DNA of 42,646 nt from Candidatus Enterenecus merdae (GTDB lineage: Bacteria; Bacillota; Clostridia; Oscillospirales; Oscillospiraceae), in NCBI GenBank assembly GCA_018716385.1, contig DVJZ01000027.1, positions 1 to 42,646 on the forward strand, given 5' to 3'. The notes under the pieces are model-generated. The model was given only the letters and a program-made list of their open reading frames with translations. It was not told where the DNA came from and made no database searches. This document shows positions 20,316 through 28,225 of this stretch, piece after piece; the first letter of the stretch is position 1, and each line of letters starts with the position of its first letter. The position numbers and the translations under genes are program-made.

Positions 20316-21113
20316 ATGCACCTGACCACCAACGCCCTTGTGCTAAGGGAAGTGAACTACAAGGAGTCGGATAAGATCCTCACGGTGCTCACCCAGCAGG
20401 AGGGCAAGCTGACGGTGTCCGCCCGGGGCTGCCGCCGCAAGGGCAGCGCCATTGCCGCGGCCAGCCAGCTGCTGGTCTGGTCGGAGATGACCCTGTATGA
20501 GTACCGAGGGCGTTGGGCCCTGCGGGAGGCGGCCACCCAGCGGCGCTTTGACGGGGTGCGCTCCGACCTGGACCGGCTGGCCCTGGCCAGCTATTTTGCC
20601 GAGGTGACCGAGCTGCTGGCCGAGGAAGGCCAGCCCGAACCCGAGCTGCTCTCGCTGACGCTCAACTGCCTACACGCCCTGGATCAGATGGACCTGCCTC
20701 TGGGCCAGGTCAAGACCGCCTTTGAGTGGCGGGCCATGGCCCTGGCGGGGTATGAGCCCCGGACGGAGGGGTGCGCGGTGTGCGGCCGGGCCAGGCCGGA
20801 GCGGCCCTGCCTCCAGCTGAGCCAGGGGGTGGTGCGGTGCGAGGGCTGCGGGGGGACGGCGGGGGCCATGCCCTTGACGGACAGCGCTTTGACCGCCCTG
20901 CGCCACATGGTGGCCGGCAGCCCCAAGCGGCTGTTTGCCGTCCGGACCGACCCGGTGTCCCTGGAGCGGCTGTGCGCCGCCTCTGAGGCCTATCTGCTCA
21001 CCCAGATGGAGCGGGGATTTCGCACGCTGGACTTTTATCAATCGCTGCGCCGGGCCGGCCTGGGCCCGGCCCGGCGGCCCCAGGGGGGAGAGGCGCATGA
21101 CGCAACTGTTTGA
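20316..21113 (+). CDS. recO: DNA repair protein RecO
   Basis: Recombination mediator that helps load RecA on SSB-coated gaps with RecF and RecR; 265 residues. The N-terminal OB fold starts MHLTTNALVLREVNYKESDK and includes VLTQQEGKLTVSARGCRR. The C-terminal helical domain carries a four-Cys zinc knuckle, CAVC and later CEGC. The last 17 bases overlap mutS2, so the two are translationally coupled. The only weak point is the lack of an obvious strong Shine-Dalgarno before ATG 20316 (AGGAAG at about 8 bases). Confidence 0.93.
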   Translation: MHLTTNALVLREVNYKESDKILTVLTQQEGKLTVSARGCRRKGSAIAAASQLLVWSEMTLYEYRGRWALREAATQRRFDGVRSDLDRLALASYFAEVTELLAEEGQPEPELLSLTLNCLHALDQMDLPLGQVKTAFEWRAMALAGYEPRTEGCAVCGRARPERPCLQLSQGVVRCEGCGGTAGAMPLTDSALTALRHMVAGSPKRLFAVRTDPVSLERLCAASEAYLLTQMERGFRTLDFYQSLRRAGLGPARRPQGGEAHDATV

Positions 21114-23481
21114 AAAATCCATCCGCACCCTGGAACTGCCCCGGGTGCTGGAGCTGCTGGCCCAGGAGGCGGTGACCGAGCAGGGCAAGCAGCTTTGCCA
21201 GGCGGCCCGGCCCAGCCCCCACCGGGAGGAGGTGGCCCGCCTGCAAGAGCAGACGTCGGCGGCGTTCCAGCTGCTGGTGAAGGCGGGTGCGCCCAGCTTT
21301 GCCGGCGTGCGCCCGGTGGAGGCCGCCCTGGGCCGGGCGGACCGGGGGGGCAGCCTGAACACCCGGGAGCTGCTGGACATCGCCCAGGTGCTGCGCTGCG
21401 CCCGGGCGGTGCGGGAGTACGGGACGGGGCAGGCCGGGGCCCAGACGATGCTGGACGGCTACTTCCAAGCCCTCACCCCAAACCGCTTCCTGGAGGATAA
21501 GATCACCGGCGCCATTCTCAGCGAAGAGGAGATCGCCGACGGGGCCTCTCCGGAGCTGGCGGACATCCGCCGGCACATCCGGGTGGCGGCGGGGAAGGTG
21601 CGGGAGGTGCTCAACCGGCTGCTGAGTTCCAACCAGGCCAAGTACCTGCGGGAGTCCATCATCACCATGCGGGGGGGCCGGTATGTGGTGCCGGTGAAGA
21701 GCGAGCACAAGAACGACGTCCCCGGCCTGGTGCACGACGTGTCCGGCTCGGGCAGCACCTTCTTCATCGAGCCCATGGGGGTGGTCAACGCCAACAACGA
21801 GCTCAAGGAGCTGGAGCGCAAGGAGCAGAAGGAGATTGAGCGCATCCTGGCCGAGCTGAGCGCGGACTGCGCTGGGGCGAGCCAGACCATCCAGGAGGAT
21901 TACCGCACCCTGGTGGCTCTGGACGTGATCTTCGCCCGGGCCAAGCTCTCCTCCCAGATGGGGGGGATGGAGCCGGTGCTGGGGGACTACCTGGAGCTGC
22001 ACCGGGCCCGCCATCCCTTGCTGGAGGCCAAGACGGCGGTGCGAAACGACCTGGGGCTGGGCAAGGGGTTTGACACCTTGGTCATCACCGGCCCCAACAC
22101 TGGGGGCAAGACGGTCACCCTCAAGACTATGGGCCTGCTCACCCTGATGGCCCAGTGCGGCCTGCACATCCCGGCGGGGGACGGATCGGTCATCCGGGTG
22201 TGCTCGTCCGTGCTGGCGGATATCGGGGACGAGCAGTCCATCGACCAGTCCCTGTCCACCTTCTCCTCCCATATGGTGAATATCGTGGCCATCCTGGCCA
22301 AAGCCGACAAGGACAGCCTGATCCTGCTGGACGAGCTGGGGGCGGGTACCGACCCGGTGGAGGGGGCGGCCCTGGCTGCGGCCATCATCGAGTCGCTCCG
22401 GGGGCTGGGGGCGGCGGTGGTTGCCACCACCCACTACGCCGAGCTGAAGGTGTATGCCATGTCCACCCCGGGGGTGGAGAACGCCTCCTGCGAGTTCGAC
22501 GTGGAGACGCTGGCGCCCACCTACCGAGTACTCATCGGGGTGCCGGGCAAGTCCAACGCCTTTGCCATTTCCCGCCGGCTGGGTCTGCCTGAGGCCATCC
22601 TCCAGAAGGCCGCCGCGCGGGTAGACGGGGAGAGCGCCCGGTTCGAACAGGTGCTGGACCGGCTGGAGGGCCAGCGGCAGGCCATGGAGCGGGAGCGGGA
22701 GCAGGCTGAGCGTCTGCGCCGGGAGATGGAGCGGGCCCGGGAGCAGGCCGAGCAGTACCGCGACCAGATCGAGCGGGAGCGGGGCAGAGCCACCCAGAAG
22801 GCCCGGGCGGAGGCGGAGGCCATCCTCCGCCAGGCCCGGGAGACCGCCGACCAGACCTTCCGGGAACTGAACGAGATGCGCCGCCGCCAGGAGCGGGAGG
22901 GGGCTGGAGCGGACGAGAACGAGCGGCGTGCCGCCCTGCGCCGCCGGCTCAACGAGGCCCAGGGCGCCCTGGCCCAAGAGGGAGAGCAGCTGCCCCCGCC
23001 GCCCCCCACCCGCCCAGCGGCAGCCGGGGACACGGTGGAGCTGCGCAAGACCGGCACCCAGGCGGAGGTGACGGCGGTGAACAAGGATGGAACCCTGCAG
23101 CTCCAGGCGGGCATCCTCAAGCTCAAGGCCCGGCAGGACGAGGTGCGGGTGCTGGAAGAGGTGACGGAGCAGAAGCGCCGCGCCCAGCAGCGGCAGCAGC
23201 AGACCGCCCGGGTAGGCCGGGCTTTTCGCGCCGGGCCGGCCAAGGCGGAGCTGGACTTGCGAGGGATGATGGCGGACGAAGCGCTGGGGGCGGTGGACCT
23301 GTTTTTGGACAACGCCCTGCTGGGCAAGCTGGAGACGGTGACCATCATCCACGGCAAGGGCACCGGCGCGCTGCGCCGGGCGGTGCGGGAGCATCTGAAG
23401 GGCAGCGGCTATGTCAAGTCCTTTCGTCCCGGCGCCTACGGAGAGGGGGAGGACGGGGTGACGGTGGTGAGCCTGAAGTGA
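21097..23481 (+). CDS. mutS2: Endonuclease MutS2 (rqcU-type ribosome rescue factor)
   Basis: 794-residue MutS-family ATPase with a C-terminal Smr domain. In Firmicutes it is described as acting on collided ribosomes as well as in suppression of recombination. Order: core and clamp domains (about 1-310), ATPase with Walker A GPNTGGKT (332-339) and Walker B LILLDELGAGTDP, a long charged coiled coil (about 520-630, many Arg/Glu), a KOW-like segment (AGDTVELRKTGTQAEV) and the Smr domain (about 715-794) with LDLRGMMADEAL and IHGKGTGALR. Start ATG 21097 has GGGGGGAG upstream; the frame is open upstream inside recO but that part is antiparallel to no family block. It overlaps recO by 17 bases. Confidence 0.95.
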   Translation: MTQLFEKSIRTLELPRVLELLAQEAVTEQGKQLCQAARPSPHREEVARLQEQTSAAFQLLVKAGAPSFAGVRPVEAALGRADRGGSLNTRELLDIAQVLRCARAVREYGTGQAGAQTMLDGYFQALTPNRFLEDKITGAILSEEEIADGASPELADIRRHIRVAAGKVREVLNRLLSSNQAKYLRESIITMRGGRYVVPVKSEHKNDVPGLVHDVSGSGSTFFIEPMGVVNANNELKELERKEQKEIERILAELSADCAGASQTIQEDYRTLVALDVIFARAKLSSQMGGMEPVLGDYLELHRARHPLLEAKTAVRNDLGLGKGFDTLVITGPNTGGKTVTLKTMGLLTLMAQCGLHIPAGDGSVIRVCSSVLADIGDEQSIDQSLSTFSSHMVNIVAILAKADKDSLILLDELGAGTDPVEGAALAAAIIESLRGLGAAVVATTHYAELKVYAMSTPGVENASCEFDVETLAPTYRVLIGVPGKSNAFAISRRLGLPEAILQKAAARVDGESARFEQVLDRLEGQRQAMEREREQAERLRREMERAREQAEQYRDQIERERGRATQKARAEAEAILRQARETADQTFRELNEMRRRQEREGAGADENERRAALRRRLNEAQGALAQEGEQLPPPPPTRPAAAGDTVELRKTGTQAEVTAVNKDGTLQLQAGILKLKARQDEVRVLEEVTEQKRRAQQRQQQTARVGRAFRAGPAKAELDLRGMMADEALGAVDLFLDNALLGKLETVTIIHGKGTGALRRAVREHLKGSGYVKSFRPGAYGEGEDGVTVVSLK

Positions 23482-23553
23482 CCACCCTGCGGCCCCAGGG
23501 AAATGCCTCATGCTTTTGCCCAAAGGAACGGGTACGATTTGTACAAAATGCTG

Positions 23554-23582
23554 TTGACGATAAGTGGCAAATTTGATATGCT
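23554..23582 (+). promoter_or_regulatory. Promoter of the HPr gene
   Basis: -35 TTGACG (23554-23559), 17-base spacer, -10 TATGCT (23577-23582). HPr starts about 70 bases downstream. The region 23482-23553 after mutS2 shows no terminator or gene. Confidence 0.8.
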
Positions 23583-23659
23583 ATGCCTATCAACATCTTG
23601 GGGCGGTGCGTGGAAAGCGCGGCAGCCCAAGCGAGATTTGCGATGGAGGGGAATCGTTC

Positions 23660-23923
23660 ATGTTTATGAAAGAAACCGTTGTCAATAACCAGGTTGGCCT
23701 GCACGCCCGTCCGGCCACCTTTTTCATTCAGAAGGCCAATGAGTTCAAAAGCTCCATCTGGGTGGAGAAGGACGAGCGGCGCGTCAACGCCAAGAGCCTG
23801 CTGGGCGTGCTCTCCCTGGGGATTGTAAAGGGTACCGCCATCAACCTGATCGCAGACGGCCCTGATGAGGAGGCCGCGGTGAACGCCCTGGTAGAGCTGA
23901 TCAATTCCGACTTTTCCGAATAA
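23660..23923 (+). CDS. ptsH: HPr family phosphocarrier protein
   Basis: 87-residue HPr. Starting at ATG 23660 the active-site His falls exactly at residue 15 (GLHARPA) and the regulatory Ser exactly at residue 46 (AKSLLGVLSLG). This supports the start and indicates that it can be phosphorylated both by enzyme I and by HPr kinase, as in Firmicute carbon catabolite control. A second ATG lies two codons in. GGAGGGG is 8 bases upstream. The gene stands alone with its own promoter and terminator. No enzyme I, enzyme II or hprK gene is adjacent, so whether it serves sugar transport or regulation cannot be decided here. Confidence 0.92.
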   Translation: MFMKETVVNNQVGLHARPATFFIQKANEFKSSIWVEKDERRVNAKSLLGVLSLGIVKGTAINLIADGPDEEAAVNALVELINSDFSE

Positions 23924-23941
23924 GGGCAGATCCCGCTGAAA

Positions 23942-23967
23942 AGCGCCGCGGCCGCGGCGCTTTTTTT
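23942..23967 (+). terminator. Intrinsic terminator after the HPr gene
   Basis: Perfect GC palindrome (23943-23960) giving a 7-bp stem with a GGCC loop, followed by seven T (23961-23967). Confidence 0.92.
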
Positions 23968-24067
23968 GTTGAGAGGCGGCAACCGGGGGGATTGCGTCAA
24001 GACGGGGACAATGGGGGATTGCGCATATGGACAGGGCGGTTGCCCCTGGGGAGAGGAGGAGTCCAGG

Positions 24068-25939
24068 TTGACCTTTGAACAGCTGCGGGACAAGGCCCAT
24101 GCCCTGCCCCTAAAACCAGGGGTCTATATCATGCAGAACGCCCAGAGCCAGGTCATCTATGTGGGCAAGGCCAAGGCGTTGAAAAACAGGGTGAGCCAGT
24201 ACTTTCAGGACCAGTCCCGCCACAACGCCAAAACCCGGGCCATGGTGGCTCAGATCGACCATTTTGACGTCATCGTGGTGCAGTCCGAGTTCGAGGCCCT
24301 GGTGCTGGAGTGCGCCCTCATCAAGCGGCATATGCCCCGGTATAACATCCTGCTCAAGGACAGCAAGGGTTACCCCTATATCCGCCTGTCCGTGGGGGAG
24401 GCGTACCCCAGGTTCTCCCTGGCGGCCCGGACGGCGGAGGATGGGGCCCGCTACTTCGGCCCCTATGGCAGCCGGAGGGCCAGCCAGGGGATCATCGACG
24501 CGCTGCGCCAGGCCCTGCGCCTGCCCTCCTGCCACCTGAGGTTCCCCCGGGACATCGGGAAGGAGCGGCCCTGCCTGAACTACCATATGGGGGTGTGCGA
24601 AGGCTACTGCCGGCCTGAGATGGACCAGAGCCAGTACCGCCGCTCCATCGACCAGGCGGTGGCGCTGCTGGAGGGCAAGCTGGACGAGGTGGTGGACGAG
24701 CTGACCGGGGAGATGGACCAGGCGGCCCAGGCGCTGAACTTCGAGCGGGCGGCCCAGCTGCGCGATCGCGTCCGGGCCATCCAGATGCTGGGCAAGCGGC
24801 AGAAGGCGGTGGCCGGTTCCCTGGCGGACACCGATGTGGTGGGCTACTGGAAGGGGGAGGCCAAGAGCTGTTTTGTGGTGCTGCACTATATGGGCGGGGA
24901 GCTGGCGGCCAAGGACTGGGAGCTGCTGCCCACGCCCATGGAGGAGGACGAGCGGGCCACCGTGGCCACCCTGACGGCCCAGTACTACGGCGGCCGGGGC
25001 AGCCTGCCCCGGCAGATCCTGCTGCCCTGTGAGATTGACGAGCGGGAGGAGCTGGCCCGGATGCTCACCGAGGCGGTGGGCCGCCGGGTGGAGGTGCTCA
25101 CCCCCCGACGGGGGGCCAAGGTGGAGCTGGTACGGATGGCCAATGAGAACGCCCGGGAGGAGACCCTGCGGGCCACCACCGCCGAAGAGCGCCGCTCCAA
25201 GCTGACCCAAGCCCTGGGGGCCCTGCTGGGGCTGGAACAGCCTCCCCACCGCATCGAGGCCTTCGACATCTCCAACACGGGCAGCTCGGACATCGTGGCG
25301 TCCATGACCGTGCACCTGGACGGCCGGCCGCTGAAGCGGGACTACCGCCACTTCAAGCTGAAGGGATTGGCCCATGCCGACGACTACGCCTCCATGCGCC
25401 AGGTGGTGCGCCGCCGGTTCCAGCGCTACCTGGACGGGGATGAGAAGTTTGGCCAGATGCCTGACCTGCTGCTCATCGACGGGGGCGCGGGCCAGGTGCG
25501 GGCGGCGTTGGCGGCCATGGAGGAGGCGGGCATCCGCCTGCCGGTCTACGGCATGGTGAAGGACGGCCGGCACCGCACCCGGGCCCTGGAAGCGGCGGAC
25601 GGCCGGGAGATCGGCCTGGCCCAGAACCAGGCGCTATTCGCTCTGGTGGGGCGGATCCAGGAGGAGACCCACCGCTTTGCCATCGAGTTTCACCGTCAGC
25701 AGCAGGCCAGCCGGCTGCGGGGCTCCGCCCTGGACGAGGTGCCGGGGGTGGGGCCCACCCGGAAGGCGGCGCTGCTCAAGCACTTCAAGAGCGTCCGGGC
25801 GGTGGGGCGGGCCACGGTGGAGGAGTTGGCCCAGGTGGTGCCCAAGCAGGCTGCCCAGGCCGTTTACGATCACTTCCACGGGAAGGAGGAGCAGGAGCTA
25901 TGCGGGTCATCACAGGAAGCGCCCGGGGAAAGCGGCTGA
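24068..25939 (+). CDS. uvrC: UvrABC system protein C
   Basis: Nuclease subunit of nucleotide excision repair, which makes both cuts around a UvrB-marked lesion; 623 residues. The N-terminal GIY-YIG domain has GVYIMQ and VIYVGKAKALKNRV. A UVR motif is visible (LNFERAAQLRDRVRAIQ). The RNase H-like half includes EAFDISNTGSSDIVASMT and LLIDGGAGQVRAA. The helix-hairpin-helix pair is near the end (LDEVPGVGPTRKAALLKHF). I chose TTG 24068 because GAGGAGG lies 8 bases upstream and MTFEQLRDKAHALPLKPGVY matches family N-termini. The frame is open further upstream. It overlaps rsmD by 40 bases. Confidence 0.94.
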   Translation: MTFEQLRDKAHALPLKPGVYIMQNAQSQVIYVGKAKALKNRVSQYFQDQSRHNAKTRAMVAQIDHFDVIVVQSEFEALVLECALIKRHMPRYNILLKDSKGYPYIRLSVGEAYPRFSLAARTAEDGARYFGPYGSRRASQGIIDALRQALRLPSCHLRFPRDIGKERPCLNYHMGVCEGYCRPEMDQSQYRRSIDQAVALLEGKLDEVVDELTGEMDQAAQALNFERAAQLRDRVRAIQMLGKRQKAVAGSLADTDVVGYWKGEAKSCFVVLHYMGGELAAKDWELLPTPMEEDERATVATLTAQYYGGRGSLPRQILLPCEIDEREELARMLTEAVGRRVEVLTPRRGAKVELVRMANENAREETLRATTAEERRSKLTQALGALLGLEQPPHRIEAFDISNTGSSDIVASMTVHLDGRPLKRDYRHFKLKGLAHADDYASMRQVVRRRFQRYLDGDEKFGQMPDLLLIDGGAGQVRAALAAMEEAGIRLPVYGMVKDGRHRTRALEAADGREIGLAQNQALFALVGRIQEETHRFAIEFHRQQQASRLRGSALDEVPGVGPTRKAALLKHFKSVRAVGRATVEELAQVVPKQAAQAVYDHFHGKEEQELCGSSQEAPGESG

Positions 25940-26445
25940 GAGAGCTGCCGGGGATGGACACCCGCCCCACCGCCGCCCGGGTGAAGGAGGGGCTGTTCAA
26001 CGCCATCCAGTTTGACATCGAGGGGCGGCGGGTGCTGGACCTATTTGCCGGCACCGGCCAGCTGGGTATCGAGGCGCTCAGCCGGGGGGCGGCCTTTTGC
26101 GACTTTGTGGATCGGTCCCCGGCAGCCCTGGAGCTGGCCCGGGCCAACGCGGCCGCCTGCGGCCTGGCGGAGCGGGCGGCCTTCCACCGGCAGGACTTTG
26201 CCGCCTTTTTGGCCGGGGCGCGGGAGCGGTACGGGCTGATCTTTCTGGATCCTCCTTACGCCTCCGGGGACTTGGAGCGGGCGCTGGAGCGTATCGCAGA
26301 GATTGACATTGTGATGGGAAATGGTATAATGGTGTGCGAAAGTCCGGCCGATTGCCTGCTGCCGGAGTTGCCCGCTCCCTATGAAAAGGGACGGGAGTAC
26401 CGGTATGGGAAGATCAAGCTGACTGTGTACCGCAGGAGCGTGTGA
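25900..26445 (+). CDS. rsmD: 16S rRNA (guanine(966)-N2)-methyltransferase RsmD
   Basis: SAM-dependent methyltransferase of 181 residues. The SAM-binding motif is VLDLFAGTGQLGIEALSRGA, and the catalytic motif DPPY is at 117-120, as expected for N2-guanine methylation. The N-terminus MRVITGSARGKRLRELPG is typical. Start ATG 25900 follows AAGGAGGAGCAGG within the end of uvrC, giving a 40-base overlap. coaD follows after three bases; the rsmD-coaD pair is widely conserved in Firmicutes. Confidence 0.95.
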   Translation: MRVITGSARGKRLRELPGMDTRPTAARVKEGLFNAIQFDIEGRRVLDLFAGTGQLGIEALSRGAAFCDFVDRSPAALELARANAAACGLAERAAFHRQDFAAFLAGARERYGLIFLDPPYASGDLERALERIAEIDIVMGNGIMVCESPADCLLPELPAPYEKGREYRYGKIKLTVYRRSV

Positions 26446-26448
26446 GAG

Positions 26449-26946
26449 ATGAGACGAGCGATTTATCCCGGCAGCTTTGACCCGGTGACGCTGGGCCACC
26501 TGAATGTCATCAAGCGGGCCGCGGTTATGTTCGACGAGCTGATCGTGTGCGTGAGCGTCAACTCCAGCAAGCCCGGCGGCCTATTCACTCCCCAGGAGCG
26601 GGTGGAGCTGCTGCGCCGGGTGACGGAGGGGCTGTCCGGTGTGCGGGTGGACTGCTGGGACGGGCTGGTGGCGGATTATGCCCGGCGCAATCAGGCCAGG
26701 GTCCTGGTCAAGGGGCTGCGGGCGGTGTCTGACTACGAGTCGGAGATCCAGATGGCCATGCTCAACACCAAGCTGTATTCCAGGTTGGACACAGTATTTC
26801 TGTACACCAGCCCGAAGTATGCCTACTTGAGTTCCACCGTGGTCAAGGAAATGGCCCGGTATGGATCAGATCTGTCTGATTTGGTGCCCCGGCAGATCAT
26901 TGAGGACGTGGAACAGAAGGTCAGGGGCGCCCAGGAAAGGACGTGA
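26449..26946 (+). CDS. coaD: Phosphopantetheine adenylyltransferase
   Basis: Fourth step of coenzyme A synthesis: transfers AMP from ATP to 4'-phosphopantetheine. 165 residues, usual length. Nucleotidyltransferase motifs are YPGSFDPVTLGHLNVI (with the T-x-G-H element), LVKGLRAVSDYESEIQMA and LSSTVVKEMARYG. It is tightly packed behind rsmD and directly before a coiled-coil gene, so it is part of the uvrC-rsmD-coaD unit that ends at the terminator near 27530. Confidence 0.96.
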   Translation: MRRAIYPGSFDPVTLGHLNVIKRAAVMFDELIVCVSVNSSKPGGLFTPQERVELLRRVTEGLSGVRVDCWDGLVADYARRNQARVLVKGLRAVSDYESEIQMAMLNTKLYSRLDTVFLYTSPKYAYLSSTVVKEMARYGSDLSDLVPRQIIEDVEQKVRGAQERT

Positions 26947-26952
26947 TGAGAG

Positions 26953-27474
26953 ATGGCAACGGCTGTGGATGAACTGCTGGATATGCTGTTTGACATGATC
27001 GACGAGGCGAAAAACGCACCGCTGAGCAGTGAGAAATGTATCATCGAGCGGGATAAGGCCTTGGATCTGATCGAGGACATCAAGGCCCAGTTCCCGGTGG
27101 AGCTGGCTGAGGCCAAGAAGGTGCTCAGCGCCCGGGGCGAGTATCTGGCCAGTGCAAAGCGGGACGCGGATGAGATCCGCAAGCGGGCGGAGGTGGAGGC
27201 CGGCCAGCGGGTGGATGAATCCCAGGTGACCAGCCAGGCCCGCCAGAGGGCCAACGAGATGATTGCCCAGGCCGAGCAGAAGGCCAAGCAGGTGCGCAGG
27301 GCGGCCAACGAGTACTGCGAGGATGTGCTGCGCCGCACGGAAGAGGCGCTGGCCGACGCCCACTCGGAGATGCGCCAGGTACATACCCGCTTCCGCGCGG
27401 CCATGGGTGCGGCTGGGAGCGGCGCCTCCGCTGGGGGCAGTCGGATGTACGATGCCGAGGCGGACGAGAGCTAA
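26953..27474 (+). CDS. Coiled-coil protein of unknown function after coaD
   Basis: 173 residues, soluble, without signal peptide or membrane helix. A short helical start (ATAVDELLDMLFDMIDEAKN) precedes a long charged helix of about 110 residues rich in Ala, Glu, Arg and Lys (for example AEAKKVLSARGEYLASAKRD), then a Gly/Ser/Ala tail. It resembles the coiled-coil parts of ATP synthase b subunits and DivIVA-type proteins by composition only. Similar coiled-coil genes following coaD are common in Clostridia, as I recall. It begins 6 bases after the coaD stop, so it is translated with the operon. Function unknown. Confidence 0.8.
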   Translation: MATAVDELLDMLFDMIDEAKNAPLSSEKCIIERDKALDLIEDIKAQFPVELAEAKKVLSARGEYLASAKRDADEIRKRAEVEAGQRVDESQVTSQARQRANEMIAQAEQKAKQVRRAANEYCEDVLRRTEEALADAHSEMRQVHTRFRAAMGAAGSGASAGGSRMYDAEADES

Positions 27475-27509
27475 ATGCGGGCACGAGTAGTTGAACCATC
27501 AAAGGCGAA

Positions 27510-27550
27510 CAAGAGCCGGTACAGCCAGGAGCTGTGCCGGCTCTTGTTTT
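27510..27550 (+). terminator. Intrinsic terminator of the uvrC-rsmD-coaD operon
   Basis: Stem AAGAGCCGGTACAGC (27511-27525) with GCTGTGCCGGCTCTT (27531-27545), one T-G wobble, loop CAGGA, followed by GTTTT. It isolates this operon from the division cluster. Confidence 0.9.
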
Positions 27551-27711
27551 GCATCCGTTCAGGAAAACACAAGATATAGTATCTGAGTGATCCGCCCACC
27601 GTTGTAAGGTGTGGTTGAAGGCACATGGGCAGGGGAAAATGGAACGACTGTTTGAGTGAGAAAAGGCAGAAAAAACTTTGTATTTTCAGGCGTTTTGCCC
27701 GAAAAAAGTGC
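27551..27711. other. Non-coding spacer before the division cluster promoter
   Basis: AT-richer stretch between the terminator and the mraZ promoter. A short CCACC/GGTG hairpin potential lies near 27596-27616. No gene or recognised RNA is seen. Confidence 0.5.
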
Positions 27712-27740
27712 TTGCGTTTTTGATAGACAGGCTGTATACT
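27712..27740 (+). promoter_or_regulatory. Promoter of the division and cell-wall (mra/dcw) operon
   Basis: -35 TTGCGT (27712-27717), 17-base spacer, -10 TATACT (27735-27740). The expected transcription start lies just upstream of the TGGAG repeats. Confidence 0.8.
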
Positions 27741-27751
27741 AAGACTGTGAT

Positions 27752-27797
27752 TGGAGTGAATTGGAGTAAAATAGCTTAATATTGGAGTAGAATGGAG
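27752..27797 (+). promoter_or_regulatory. Probable MraZ operator: four TGGAG boxes
   Basis: TGGAG occurs at 27752, 27762, 27783 and 27793. The first two and last two form pairs with exactly five bases between boxes; starts are 10, 21 and 10 bases apart, all on one helix face. The described E. coli MraZ operator is repeated TGGGN boxes with five-base spacers, so the geometry agrees with a one-base consensus change. The last box runs into the mraZ ribosome site, so binding could also hide the start of the transcript's leader DNA. Confidence 0.7.
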
Positions 27798-27807
27798 GGA
27801 GAGACAG

Positions 27808-28224
27808 ATGACCGGGACCTATGAGCACAGCATTGACCATGCCGGTCGTCTGATCGTGCCCGCCAAACTCCGGGAGGAGCTGGGCTCCACCTTCTATCTC
27901 TCCGTGGGGGTTAAGGAGAACTTGACCCTCTACCCTCTGGCCGCCTGGAACAAGTTGCAGGAGCGGGTGGCCAGCCTGACCACGGCCCAGGCCGCGTCCA
28001 TGGACGTGTTCTTCGCCTCGGCCCAGCTGTGTGAGGCGGACAAGCAGTGGCGCTTCCAGGTGCCCGCCTATCTGAAGGACTACGCCAAGATCGACCGGGA
28101 CGTGGTCATCACCGGCAACAACGACCGGGCCCAGATCTGGAGCGCGGACAACTGGAAGGCCAAGGCCCAGCAGCAGCTCAACCCGGAGACCATCTCCGCG
28201 CTGCTGGAGGGGCTGGGGATCTGA
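27808..28224 (+). CDS. mraZ: Transcriptional regulator MraZ
   Basis: First gene of the dcw cluster; DNA-binding ring-forming protein that represses its own operon in studied bacteria. 138 residues with two SpoVT-AbrB-like halves: HSIDHAGRLIVPAKLREELG near the N-terminus and QWRFQVPAYLKDYAKIDRDV in the second half. Start ATG 27808 has GGAGGGAGAG about 8 bases upstream. Four TGGAG boxes lie between the promoter and the start. rsmH follows after one base, so mraZ and rsmH are coupled. Confidence 0.96.
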   Translation: MTGTYEHSIDHAGRLIVPAKLREELGSTFYLSVGVKENLTLYPLAAWNKLQERVASLTTAQAASMDVFFASAQLCEADKQWRFQVPAYLKDYAKIDRDVVITGNNDRAQIWSADNWKAKAQQQLNPETISALLEGLGI

Positions 28225-28225
28225 G

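Noticed and set aside
20935-21096. Upstream extension of the mutS2 frame into recO
   Set aside because: It lies in another frame of recO, while ATG 21097 has a ribosome site and matches MutS2 N-termini.
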